From contig CALCRR010000387.1 in assembly GCA_937894495.1 (NCBI GenBank), positions 1 through 8,962 on the forward strand: 8,962 nucleotides of DNA, in the 5' to 3' direction. This DNA is from an uncultured Ruminococcus sp. GTDB lineage: Bacteria; Bacillota; Clostridia; Oscillospirales; Ruminococcaceae. A model generated the notes under the pieces. It did not search any database and had not been told where the DNA came from. It saw only the letters and a program-made list of their open reading frames with translations. Numbering within the stretch: position 1 is the first letter of the stretch; each line of letters begins with the position of its first letter. Shown here one piece after another: positions 1 to 7,359 of this stretch. The position numbers were made by a program, and so were the translations under genes.

Positions 1-1
1 C

Positions 2-1417
2 AGCGCCGAACAGCCAAGAAACCGCGGAGGTGCTGTTCCTCCGCCCCGTAACGATCAGCAGTATGATCCCGCCGGAATGTCTTACCCGTATCAGCCGCAA
101 TATCCGCCGAACGGTCAGCAGGGATATCCCGGTGCCGGTCAGTACGGCGGACAGCAGCGAAGGAGCTCGGGCTCTTCAAAAAGGCAGAGCGGCACACGGG
201 TATCGGGGGGCGGCGGCAAGCGTTCCTCGGGCAGCTCACACAAGGGCAGCTCTTCTTCAAGAGCAAAGCCTGCCGTAAGCAGCAAGAGCTCTTCCTCCAA
301 AAAGAAAAGCTCAGCCGCCAGAAAAAGCGGACATTATAACGGCAGACAGCTTGAATTCGGCTCAAACAGCAAGGTGCCTGCTGCTAAAAACGAGAGAGAA
401 GCCAGAAAGCAGAGTAAAAAAATGGCAGACGCCCAATACACCTACGGCGGCAAAAAAAGCCACCCTGTAAGAACATTTTTCACCACGGTGCTGATACTTA
501 TACTGGTGCTGTTTATCGGCGTGAACGTGCTGCTTTACAGCTATGTCAGCAAGGTGAACATAAAACACGGCGGTCAGCGCACCTACACCTCGGCGTCGAT
601 GAAGTCTGATGATGTAAAAAACATACTCATCATAGGCTCTGACACCAGAGATGAGGAGCAGTACGGCAGGACCGACTCGATGATACTGCTCTCGATCAAC
701 AAAAGCACCAAAAAGATAACCATGACCTCATTCATGAGGGATATGTATGTAAATATAAAGGGCAATGACCTTGAGGGCGAGGCTGTGGACTTCCGGGGCA
801 AGATGAACTCTGCCTATGTATACGGCGGCGCCGAGCTGCTTATGGACACTATCGAGTATAACTTTGATATCTCGGTGGACGATTATGTTTACATAGATTT
901 TATCTCCTTTGTGGATATCATAGACTCCATCGGCGGCATTGAGCTGACAGTGACTGACGAGGAAGCCCAGGGCATGAAAGCTCCCATGGCTGAGCAGAAC
1001 AACATTCTTGGCAATAAGAAAGGCACCGATTATCTCACAGGCGGCGGCAAGCTCAACCTCAACGGTAATCAGGCGCTGGCTTATGCAAGGCTGAGATATG
1101 TGGGCAATGCCGACTTCCAGCGCACCGAAAGGCAGCGTGAGGTCATCACGAAGATCATCGAAAAGGTCAAAGGCTCAAACCCGCTGGTGATGCATGATTT
1201 TGCAAAGACCACCTGCTCTGACCTAACCACCAACATGAGCAGGGCTGATATGATGTTTATGGTATACAAGGCGCTTTTCTCAATGAATTATGAGATGAAC
1301 TCACTGAGGATACCTGCCGAGGGTGATTATACCTACGGCGATCACGACGGTCAGTCGACCCTGGACGTTGACCTTGAAGCCTGCAGAGAGCTTCTGAGAA
1401 AAGAGATCTACGGTTAA
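2..1417 (+). CDS. LCP (LytR-CpsA-Psr) family cell-wall ligase, 5'-partial
   Basis: Membrane-anchored enzyme of the family that transfers undecaprenyl-phosphate-linked glycopolymers (teichoic acids, capsule) to peptidoglycan outside the cell. Residues are counted from the Met codon at 77. Residues 1-30 are rich in Q/Y/P/G, 30-85 are Ser/Gly/Lys/Arg low complexity, and 85-130 are basic and probably cytoplasmic. One membrane helix lies at about 133-156. The LCP domain runs from about 180 to 440, with ILIIGSDTRD (183-192), GRTDSMILLSI (197-207), SFMRDMY (218-224), KMNSAYVYGG (242-251) and LRYVGNADFQRTERQREV (339-356). These hold the Arg and Asp residues that bind the polyprenyl pyrophosphate and metal in this family. 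The frame stays open to the window edge and the Q/Y/P/G composition continues upstream of 77 (NDQQYDPAG). There is no good ribosome binding site before that ATG, so the true start is probably outside the window. The family is secure; the polymer substrate cannot be told. Confidence 0.93.
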   Translation, partial: SAEQPRNRGGAVPPPRNDQQYDPAGMSYPYQPQYPPNGQQGYPGAGQYGGQQRRSSGSSKRQSGTRVSGGGGKRSSGSSHKGSSSSRAKPAVSSKSSSSKKKSSAARKSGHYNGRQLEFGSNSKVPAAKNEREARKQSKKMADAQYTYGGKKSHPVRTFFTTVLILILVLFIGVNVLLYSYVSKVNIKHGGQRTYTSASMKSDDVKNILIIGSDTRDEEQYGRTDSMILLSINKSTKKITMTSFMRDMYVNIKGNDLEGEAVDFRGKMNSAYVYGGAELLMDTIEYNFDISVDDYVYIDFISFVDIIDSIGGIELTVTDEEAQGMKAPMAEQNNILGNKKGTDYLTGGGKLNLNGNQALAYARLRYVGNADFQRTERQREVITKIIEKVKGSNPLVMHDFAKTTCSDLTTNMSRADMMFMVYKALFSMNYEMNSLRIPAEGDYTYGDHDGQSTLDVDLEACRELLRKEIYG

Positions 1418-1433
1418 AAAACACAAAAAACAG

Positions 1434-1467
1434 CTGCCTTCTTCGGCTTTTGAAGAAGGCAGTTTTT
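1434..1467. terminator. Bidirectional intrinsic terminator between convergent genes
   Basis: A perfect 11-bp stem (CTGCCTTCTTC at 1434-1444, GAAGAAGGCAG at 1452-1462) closes a 7-nt loop. On the plus strand it is followed by TTTTT (1463-1467). On the minus strand it is followed by two T6 runs, from the A runs at 1415-1430. It lies 16 nt after the LCP stop codon and immediately after the stop codon of the minus-strand ABC gene, so it can end both transcripts. Confidence 0.93.
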
Positions 1468-1468
1468 A

Positions 1469-3217
1469 TTATTCTGCTGCAAACTGTGAATTGTAAAGCT
1501 CGCTGTAAAAGCCGCCCTTTGTCATCAGCTCCTCATGGGTGCCTTGCTCGATTATGTGACCTGCGTTCATAACGATGATGTTGTCGGCTTCCTTTATCGT
1601 TGACAGGCGGTGGGCTATTATAAAGCTGGTCCTGCCCTGCATCATTTTTGCAAAGGCACGCTGTATTATCATCTCGGTTCGGGTATCTATCGAGGAGGTA
1701 GCTTCATCAAGGATAAGCATAGGCGGCAGCGAAAGCATCACCCTGGCTATGCACAAAAGCTGCTTCTGCCCTGCGGAAAGTGTGCTGAAGCTGTCGGATA
1801 TCACCGTATCGTAGCCCTTTGGCAGCCTTTTTATAAAGCCGTGGCAGTGCGCAGATTTCGCCGCCCTTATCACCTCGTCATCGTCGGCATCGGGCTTGCC
1901 GTAGCGTATGTTGTCACGTATGGTGGCGGTCTTTAGCCAGGTCTCCTGCAGCACCATGCCGTACATTGAGCGCATTGAGCTCCTGGTGCAGCTTTTTATG
2001 GGGGTTTTGCTTATTTTTATCTCACCGCTGTCGGCATCATAAAAGCGCATGAGAAGATTTATCATGGTGGTCTTGCCGCAGCCTGTGGGGCCTACAATGG
2101 CTGTGCGCTCGCCGGACCTTACGTGCAGGTCGAATTTTTCAATGAGCTTCACCTTGGGGTCATAGCTGAAATCCACCTTATCAATATCAACGCTGCCGTC
2201 CACCTTTGTGAGCACCACTGCGTTCACATCATCGGGCAGCTCCTCGGTCTCCTCTATAAGGTCAAACACCCGTCTTGCCGAGGCAAAGGCGCTTTGCAGC
2301 TCGGTTATAACTCCCGATATCTCGTTAAAAGGCTTGGTGTACTGGTTGGCATAGGTGAGAAAGCTGGAAAGATTGCCCACCGTGAAGCCAGCGCCGTTTA
2401 TTACCGAAACTGCGCCTATTATGCCCACCGAGGTATAAACAAGTCCGTTCACAAATCTGGTGCAGGGGTTTGTCAGCGATGAAAAGAATATCGCCTTTAC
2501 ACCCACATCTGCCAGCTTTTTGTTGTAAACGTCAAACTGCTTTTCGGCGTTTTCCTCATATCCGAAGGCGGTCACGGTCTTGCGGTTGCCTGTCATCTCT
2601 TCCACAAGGCTGGTCATCTCGCCCCTTGCCACCGATTGCAGGTGAAACAGGCTGAAGGTGTTTTTTGCGATGAACCTTGCCACAAAAAGCGATAAGGGAG
2701 TGAGCACCACAACTATCAGCGATATCTTCACGTTTATTGAAAGCATGAAGATAAGTGTACCAAAAATTGTACAAATACCCGTGAAGAGCTGTGCAAAGCC
2801 CATTAGCAGACCGTCGGATATCTGGTCGATATCGGTTATCACACGGCTTATTATATCACCGTGTGGGTGAGAGTCGATATATGAAAGGGGCAGGCGGCTG
2901 AGCTTTTCAAAGGCGTCGCTCCTTATATCCCTCACCACGTTAAAGGTTATTTTGTTGGTGCAAAGGGACATAAGATACTGAGAGAGCGCAGTGAGCGCCA
3001 CCGCTGCGGCAAGCTTTATTATGATAGGCACAAGACCCTCAAAGTCCACCTCACCCTTGCCCACGATAAGGTCAACGGCATTGCCTATGAGTATAGGCGC
3101 ATAAAGCGTGGCTGCCACTGATATCAGCGCAAAGACCATTGACAGCACAAACAGGCTGATATAGGGAGTTACATAGCGCATAAGCGGCTTTACAACAGGC
3201 TTTTTGTTATTTGCCAA
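1469..3217 (-). CDS. ABC exporter half-transporter with consensus ATPase site (heterodimer subunit 2)
   Basis: A 582-residue half-transporter: membrane domain (about 1-315, roughly six helices) fused to an ATPase domain (about 340-582). Visible motifs are the A-loop Tyr in DFSY (352), Walker A GPTGCGKT (376-383), Q-loop Gln424, signature LSAGQ (480-484), Walker B LILDE with catalytic Glu505, D-loop SSID (508-511) and switch His536. The hydrolytic residues are intact, but the signature has Ala in place of the first Gly. It starts at TTG (3217-3215), inside the last codons of the upstream ABC gene. AGGAGG at 3232-3227, 9 nt before this TTG, supports the start. The 11-bp overlap implies one mRNA and coupled translation, and the neighbouring gene is the obvious partner. 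Type IV (MsbA/multidrug-like) exporters move drugs, lipids or peptides; nothing here fixes the substrate. Confidence 0.95.
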   Translation of the reverse strand: MANNKKPVVKPLMRYVTPYISLFVLSMVFALISVAATLYAPILIGNAVDLIVGKGEVDFEGLVPIIIKLAAAVALTALSQYLMSLCTNKITFNVVRDIRSDAFEKLSRLPLSYIDSHPHGDIISRVITDIDQISDGLLMGFAQLFTGICTIFGTLIFMLSINVKISLIVVVLTPLSLFVARFIAKNTFSLFHLQSVARGEMTSLVEEMTGNRKTVTAFGYEENAEKQFDVYNKKLADVGVKAIFFSSLTNPCTRFVNGLVYTSVGIIGAVSVINGAGFTVGNLSSFLTYANQYTKPFNEISGVITELQSAFASARRVFDLIEETEELPDDVNAVVLTKVDGSVDIDKVDFSYDPKVKLIEKFDLHVRSGERTAIVGPTGCGKTTMINLLMRFYDADSGEIKISKTPIKSCTRSSMRSMYGMVLQETWLKTATIRDNIRYGKPDADDDEVIRAAKSAHCHGFIKRLPKGYDTVISDSFSTLSAGQKQLLCIARVMLSLPPMLILDEATSSIDTRTEMIIQRAFAKMMQGRTSFIIAHRLSTIKEADNIIVMNAGHIIEQGTHEELMTKGGFYSELYNSQFAAE

Positions 3218-4949
3218 TGCCCTTCACCTCCTCTTCCGACAGCTGTGAGAGACATATCTCCTTATAAACAGGGCAGTCTGCAAAAAGCTCGGCATGGCTG
3301 CCTATGCCTGCTATCCTGCCGTCGTCTAAAACGATTATCTTTTCGGCATTTTTTATGGAGGATATCCTCTGGGAGACTATAAACACCGTCATGCTGCCTT
3401 GCAGCTCGGCGATGGCTTTTCTCAGCCTTGCGTCCGTGGCAAGGTCAAGCGCCGAGGCTGAGTCGTCGAGTATGACTATCTCGGGGCTGCCCACAAAGGC
3501 TCTGGCTATGGTCAGCCTCTGGCGCTGACCGCCCGAAAGGTTCTTGCCCTCCTGCAAGATCATTTCATCAAGCTTGTCGGGCTTATCCATTACAAAATCA
3601 TAAGCCTGGGCTGTTTTGAGAGCTTTTATTATCTCCCCGTCAGTCGCCTGCTCGTTTCTGAAGCGCATATTGTCTCTGACGGTGCCTTTAAAGAGCACTG
3701 CTCTCTGGGGCACTATGCCTATCTTCTGTCTCAGCTGCTTGAAGGGGTAGCTTTTCACATCAACGCCGTCAACATACACCTCGCCGCAGGTGCAGTCGTA
3801 AAATCGGGGTATCAGGTCAATAAGGGTGGTCTTGCCCGAGCCTGTACCGCCTATTATGCCCACAGTCTCCCCTTTTTTGACCGAAAAGCTTATGTTTTCA
3901 AGGGCATATTCATCGTTTTGGTGGTATGAAAAGCTGACGTTTTTAAACTCAACACAGGGAGCATTGCTCTGCTCGGTGACAGTCTCGTTCCCGTTATCCG
4001 TAACCGAGGGCGAGACTGCAAAAACATCGTTTATCCTCACGGCTGACGCCTGCATTTTTGTGATGTTGGTAACAAGTATCGCCATTGCCAGCAGTGCCAG
4101 AAGTATCTGGTTCATATAGTTTATCAGGGCGATAAGCTCCCCCTGTGATATACCGCCTGAATTTACCGTTTTTGCGCCGCTCCAGATAAGCACGCCTATG
4201 GCGGTGTTGACTATAACATAGGTCAGTGGGTTCATAAGGGCGTTTATCCTGCCTGCGGCTATCTGCAAACGTGTCAGCTCCTCATTGGTGCCGTTAAGCT
4301 GGTTTTCTTCGTCCTGCTGACGTGAGAAGGCACGTATCACCCTTGCGCCTGTGAGCATTTCACCTGTCATAAGATTTGTTTTGTCGAGGGTCTTTTGTAT
4401 CACCTTGTACCTTGGTATGGTGGTGCTCATTATCTTATAGATAACATAGGCTAGGCAGGGGGCTATCACCAGAAATATCAGCGTGAGCTTCACCGATATG
4501 GTAAAAGCCATTATCACCGACCCCAGCACTATAAAGGGCGACCGCAGCAGCAGTCTCAGCAGTATATTCACCCCCGACTGTGCGGTGTTGATATCCGAGG
4601 TCATTCGGGTGATAAGGGTGGAGTTGCCTATCTCGTCTATCTCCTTATAAGAAAGGGTGTTTATGTGGTGGAAAAGGTCGGTCCTCAGCTCGGTGCCGAA
4701 GCCCACCGACGCCTTTGCCGCAAAAAACTGCGCCGTCAGTGAACAGCTCAGCCCCAGAACCCCCAGCAGCACCATTATGCCGCCCATTCTGAAAACATAG
4801 CCCTTATCCTCACTTGCAATGCCGATATCTATTATATCAGCCATAACAAGGGGCACAGCCAGCTCAAAGCAAGCCTCTATCAGCTTGAAAAGCGGACCTA
4901 TGACGCTTTCCTTTTTATAGTTTTTAAGATATCTGAAAAGCTTAAACAT
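3207..4949 (-). CDS. ABC exporter half-transporter with degenerate ATPase site (heterodimer subunit 1)
   Basis: A 580-residue half-transporter counted from ATG at 4949: membrane domain (about 1-315) then ATPase domain (about 330-580). Motifs are A-loop Tyr342 (SFSY), Walker A GGTGSGKT (367-374), Q-loop Gln415, canonical signature LSGGQ (471-475), Walker B VILDD (492-496) with Asp496 where the catalytic Glu normally sits, D-loop SALD (499-502), and Gln527 (SQRIS) in place of the switch His. Loss of both Glu and His marks the non-hydrolysing half of asymmetric heterodimers such as the TM287/TM288, BmrCD and LmrCD class. Its intact signature would complete the working site made with the partner's Walker motifs. 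A longer reading from TTG at 4976 adds nine residues but has no ribosome binding site. ATG 4949 has GGAG 10 nt upstream and begins in the usual way for the family (MFKLFRYLKNY). The start is therefore likely but not certain. Confidence 0.94.
   Translation of the reverse strand: MFKLFRYLKNYKKESVIGPLFKLIEACFELAVPLVMADIIDIGIASEDKGYVFRMGGIMVLLGVLGLSCSLTAQFFAAKASVGFGTELRTDLFHHINTLSYKEIDEIGNSTLITRMTSDINTAQSGVNILLRLLLRSPFIVLGSVIMAFTISVKLTLIFLVIAPCLAYVIYKIMSTTIPRYKVIQKTLDKTNLMTGEMLTGARVIRAFSRQQDEENQLNGTNEELTRLQIAAGRINALMNPLTYVIVNTAIGVLIWSGAKTVNSGGISQGELIALINYMNQILLALLAMAILVTNITKMQASAVRINDVFAVSPSVTDNGNETVTEQSNAPCVEFKNVSFSYHQNDEYALENISFSVKKGETVGIIGGTGSGKTTLIDLIPRFYDCTCGEVYVDGVDVKSYPFKQLRQKIGIVPQRAVLFKGTVRDNMRFRNEQATDGEIIKALKTAQAYDFVMDKPDKLDEMILQEGKNLSGGQRQRLTIARAFVGSPEIVILDDSASALDLATDARLRKAIAELQGSMTVFIVSQRISSIKNAEKIIVLDDGRIAGIGSHAELFADCPVYKEICLSQLSEEEVKGIGK
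3227..3232 (-). promoter_or_regulatory. Ribosome binding site AGGAGG for the TTG-started ABC gene
   Basis: A consensus AGGAGG (minus strand) lies inside the 3' end of the upstream ABC gene, 9 nt before TTG at 3217. There is no in-frame ATG or GTG near it, so this site decides the non-standard TTG start. Confidence 0.85.
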
Positions 4950-4959
4950 CTTATCTCTG

Positions 4960-4963
4960 CTCC
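4960..4963 (-). promoter_or_regulatory. Weak ribosome binding site GGAG favouring ATG 4949
   Basis: GGAG on the minus strand stands 10 nt before ATG 4949. The upstream TTG at 4976 has only A/T-rich sequence and the hairpin arm before it, so this weak site favours the shorter protein. Confidence 0.55.
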
Positions 4964-4980
4964 GTATCTGTTTCAAAATT

Positions 4981-5003
4981 AATGGGCGATATACTCGCCC
5001 ATT
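4981..5003 (-). terminator. Hairpin downstream of ppk1, probable weak terminator
   Basis: A perfect 9-bp stem (AATGGGCGA / TCGCCCATT) with a 5-nt loop lies 20 nt after the annotated ppk1 stop, or 9 nt after the stop of the alternative -1 frame. On the minus strand it is followed by AATTTTG, a short T run, so termination may be partial and allow read-through into the ABC genes. I found no convincing separate promoter for those genes in the 74-nt gap. It could instead be an mRNA 3'-end stabiliser. Confidence 0.6.
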
Positions 5004-5023
5004 GTAATATTATTATTTGTCAT

Positions 5024-7216
5024 TTACTGCTTTTTCAGCTTCTTTACCTTTACCCTTACGCTTAAACAATCCGATGAACCTTGACCATAAGCTTTTTTTT
5101 TTACATTCTCGCCCTCGGTCTGCTCGGCTGCTGTTTTTGGCTTGGGGGCAGCGTCTGCCGCTTTGGCGGTGGGGGCGTTGGCATAAGCCTCGGCAAAAAG
5201 CCTGCTCTGGGCGTCTACCTTTGGTCCGTCGGCGGGCTTTCTGGTATATATGCCGTCGGGCTGCATTACTCTTGCCTTAACGTTATCAGCCATCTGGGTC
5301 TCAAACAGCGACAGCACACGCTTTTTTATGCCCTCATCAAGTATGGGGGCTGCCACCTCAACACGTCTTGTGGTGTTTCTGGTCATATAGTCAGCAGAGG
5401 ATATGTAAACGCTCTTTCTCACGCCGCTGCCAAAAATATAGATCCTTGCGTGCTCAAGATATCTGCCCACTATTGAGCGTATATGCACGTTCTCGGTAAC
5501 ACCCTCGACCCCTGCCACCAGACAGGATATGCCCCTTATGACCAGGTCTACCTTGACCCCTGCCTGAGAGCACTCGATCATCTTGTCGATTATCACCTTA
5601 TCGGTCAGCGAGTTGAGCTTTGCGCCCACATAGCCCTCGCCCCCTGCCTTTGCGACAGCTATCTCGTTATCCATCATATCCAGCACCCTGTTCTGCAAAC
5701 AGTGGGGTGCCACCAGCAAAAGCCTGCTGTTTTCCACCAGCTCACCTATAGAGAGGGTCCTGAAAACCTCCTCGGCGTCCTCGGCAATGGTCTTGTTGCT
5801 GGTCATAAGGCAGAGGTCGGTGTAGAGCCCTGCGGTCTTTTCGTTATAGTTGCCCGTGCCTATCTGCACGGTGTATTTAACTCCCAGATCGGTCTTTCTG
5901 GTGATAAGGCAGAGCTTTGAATGTACTTTGAGTCCCTTTGGTCCGTACATTACCCGACAGCCTGCTTCTTCAAGCTGCTTTGACCAGCCGATGTTGTTCT
6001 CTTCATCGAACCTTGCTCTCAGCTCAACAAGCACCACTACCTCTTTACCGTTCTCGGCGGCGTCGCAAAGCGCCTTTACCACCTTTGAGTTTTTTGCCAC
6101 CCTGTAAAGGGTCATCTTGACAGAAACAACGCTGTCATCTCTGGCGGCTTCGTTAAGCAGTCTTATAAAGGGCTGTATCGACTCATAGGGGTATGACAAA
6201 AACAGGTCGTGCTCGTCTATCTGCTGTATCATGGGCACATTTTCATCTATCATTCCCGACCTCTGGGGCTCCTGCTTGGCAAAGAAAAGCTGTTTTTTTG
6301 CCTCAGCCTTATCAAATACCGAGTAGATATACGACATATCCAGCGGTGTTTTTTCAACAAAGACCTGCTTTTTTGAAAGCTCCAGCCTGGTGCACAGCTC
6401 CTTGACCATTACGTCTGAGACCTGCTTTGAAAGCTGCAGCCTTACAGGGCAAAGCCTTTTTCTCTTATTTATCAGCTCCGACATATTCTGCCTGAAATCA
6501 AGCTCTCTGTCAAAGCTCTCGTCAACGTCTATATCGGCATTTCTGGTTATGCGCATAAGCGCCTTTTCTTCCAGCTTATAGCCTGTGAACACCTTGTCAG
6601 CGAAATAGGCTATGATATCCTCCACCAGCACATAGCTGATAATGCTCTCGTCCTGCTGCGGCAGAAATACCACACGCCTGAACTTTTCGCTGCAGCCTAT
6701 CATACCCAGCGTTACCCCGGATTTTGAGGTGAGCTTGGCTGCCACATAAATGCTCTTGTTCACCAGAAAGGGGAAGGGGTGGCGCTTGTCGATTATCAGC
6801 GCATTCAAAAAGGGCTTTATCTCATAGGCATAGTAAGCCTCGATAAATTCAAGCTCCTGCTTGGTCAGGCTCTTCATTGTTTTGTGGAAGATATAGTGCT
6901 CCTCCAGCGCCTTGTCAATATTCTTATAGCTCTCGTCCTTGGCGGTGATAAGCTCTCTCACTCTTGAAAAAATAGCTGTGAGCTGCTCTGACGGGCGCAT
7001 TTTAGACTTATTGTCCTTATGCATATCGTCCACCAGCGAGGCGTCATAAATCGAGCCCACCCTGACCATAAAGAACTCGTCAAGGTTGCTTGCATATATG
7101 GACTGGAACTGCAGCCTTTCCAGCAGAGGAACGCTCTCGTCCCTTGCCTCCTCCAGCACTCTTTCATTAAATTTCAGCCACGAAAGCTCTCTGTTATCAT
7201 AGACCCTGTTTTTCAC
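5024..7216 (-). CDS. ppk1: Polyphosphate kinase 1
   Basis: Reversibly transfers the terminal phosphate of ATP onto inorganic polyphosphate chains. Visible family marks include NRELSWLKFNERVLEEA (8-24), ASNLDEFFMVRVGS (42-55, with Asn44 matching the ATP-binding Asn45 of the E. coli enzyme), LYR (Arg372) and ELRARFDEENN (Arg402) at the metal-binding arginines. His432 in GLKVHSKLCLI is the expected autophosphorylated histidine, and His589 in YLEHARIYIFG is the second catalytic histidine. The start is GTG at 7216, with AAGGAG 8 nt upstream. The catalytic core ends near residue 655. It is followed by an Ala/Pro/Lys linker (about 680-705) and a lysine-rich tail. A run of ten A residues encodes KKK at 706-708; in the given frame 22 residues follow, but the -1 frame gives a different 26-residue tail ending at 5013. 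The full length of 730 is slightly long for the family because of the tail. Function is secure; the last 22 residues are doubtful. Confidence 0.97.
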   Translation of the reverse strand: MKNRVYDNRELSWLKFNERVLEEARDESVPLLERLQFQSIYASNLDEFFMVRVGSIYDASLVDDMHKDNKSKMRPSEQLTAIFSRVRELITAKDESYKNIDKALEEHYIFHKTMKSLTKQELEFIEAYYAYEIKPFLNALIIDKRHPFPFLVNKSIYVAAKLTSKSGVTLGMIGCSEKFRRVVFLPQQDESIISYVLVEDIIAYFADKVFTGYKLEEKALMRITRNADIDVDESFDRELDFRQNMSELINKRKRLCPVRLQLSKQVSDVMVKELCTRLELSKKQVFVEKTPLDMSYIYSVFDKAEAKKQLFFAKQEPQRSGMIDENVPMIQQIDEHDLFLSYPYESIQPFIRLLNEAARDDSVVSVKMTLYRVAKNSKVVKALCDAAENGKEVVVLVELRARFDEENNIGWSKQLEEAGCRVMYGPKGLKVHSKLCLITRKTDLGVKYTVQIGTGNYNEKTAGLYTDLCLMTSNKTIAEDAEEVFRTLSIGELVENSRLLLVAPHCLQNRVLDMMDNEIAVAKAGGEGYVGAKLNSLTDKVIIDKMIECSQAGVKVDLVIRGISCLVAGVEGVTENVHIRSIVGRYLEHARIYIFGSGVRKSVYISSADYMTRNTTRRVEVAAPILDEGIKKRVLSLFETQMADNVKARVMQPDGIYTRKPADGPKVDAQSRLFAEAYANAPTAKAADAAPKPKTAAEQTEGENVKKKAYGQGSSDCLSVRVKVKKLKKQ
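5093..5102 (-). other. A10 homopolymer in ppk1, possible frameshift or slippage site
   Basis: The coding strand reads GTA then nine more A then GCT, making ten consecutive A residues. In the annotated frame the tail continues AYGQGSSDCLSV and stops at 5024. One extra A in the RNA or a -1 ribosomal slip gives SLWSRFIGLFKRK and onward to a tandem TAA TAA (5015-5010). One A fewer gives a quick stop after KKKLMVKVHRIV. Tracts of nine or more A are known sites of RNA polymerase slippage (Thermus dnaX) and also of sequencing error. Confidence 0.6.
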
Positions 7217-7224
7217 AGTATTAT

Positions 7225-7230
7225 CTCCTT
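7225..7230 (-). promoter_or_regulatory. ppk1: Ribosome binding site AAGGAG for ppk1
   Basis: AAGGAG on the minus strand, 8 nt before GTG 7216. It fixes the GTG start, which also matches the conserved N-terminus of the family. Confidence 0.88.
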
Positions 7231-7270
7231 ATTATGATGTATTAAGCTGATATTATGTACTCTACCAATA

Positions 7271-7299
7271 ATTATATTACATAAATCCCGAAATGTCAA
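7271..7299 (-). promoter_or_regulatory. Consensus sigma-A promoter for ppk1
   Basis: The minus strand has TTGACA (7299-7294), exactly 17 nt, then TATAAT (7276-7271): a perfect match to the housekeeping consensus at optimal spacing. Transcription should start near 7264, giving an A/T-rich leader of about 48 nt before GTG 7216 and no room for a riboswitch. No clear operator palindrome overlaps it. Confidence 0.88.
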
Positions 7300-7334
7300 T
7301 GATAACGGCGCAAAAAATCTCCCCTGCTGCCGCC

Positions 7335-7359
7335 GCGAAAATCAATTTTTGATTTCCGC
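7335..7359. repeat. Imperfect hairpin in the ppk1-glpK intergenic region
   Basis: GCGAAAATCAA (7335-7345) pairs with TTGATTTCCGC (7349-7359) over 11 positions with one A/C mismatch and a TTT loop. It lies upstream of the ppk1 promoter and downstream of glpK on the minus strand. It is followed on neither strand by a convincing T run, so it is a poor terminator. Role unknown. Confidence 0.55.

Noticed and set aside
77..79. ATG at 77 as the start of the LCP gene
   Set aside because: The frame is open to the window edge, the same Q/Y/P/G-rich composition continues upstream, and no ribosome binding site precedes it.
4950..4976. TTG at 4976 as the start of the first ABC gene
   Set aside because: It lacks a ribosome binding site and adds nine untypical residues; ATG 4949 has GGAG upstream and a family-like N-terminus.
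5093..5102. T10 run on the plus strand as a plus-strand terminator
   Set aside because: No stable GC-rich stem lies directly upstream of it on the plus strand, and no plus-strand gene precedes it.
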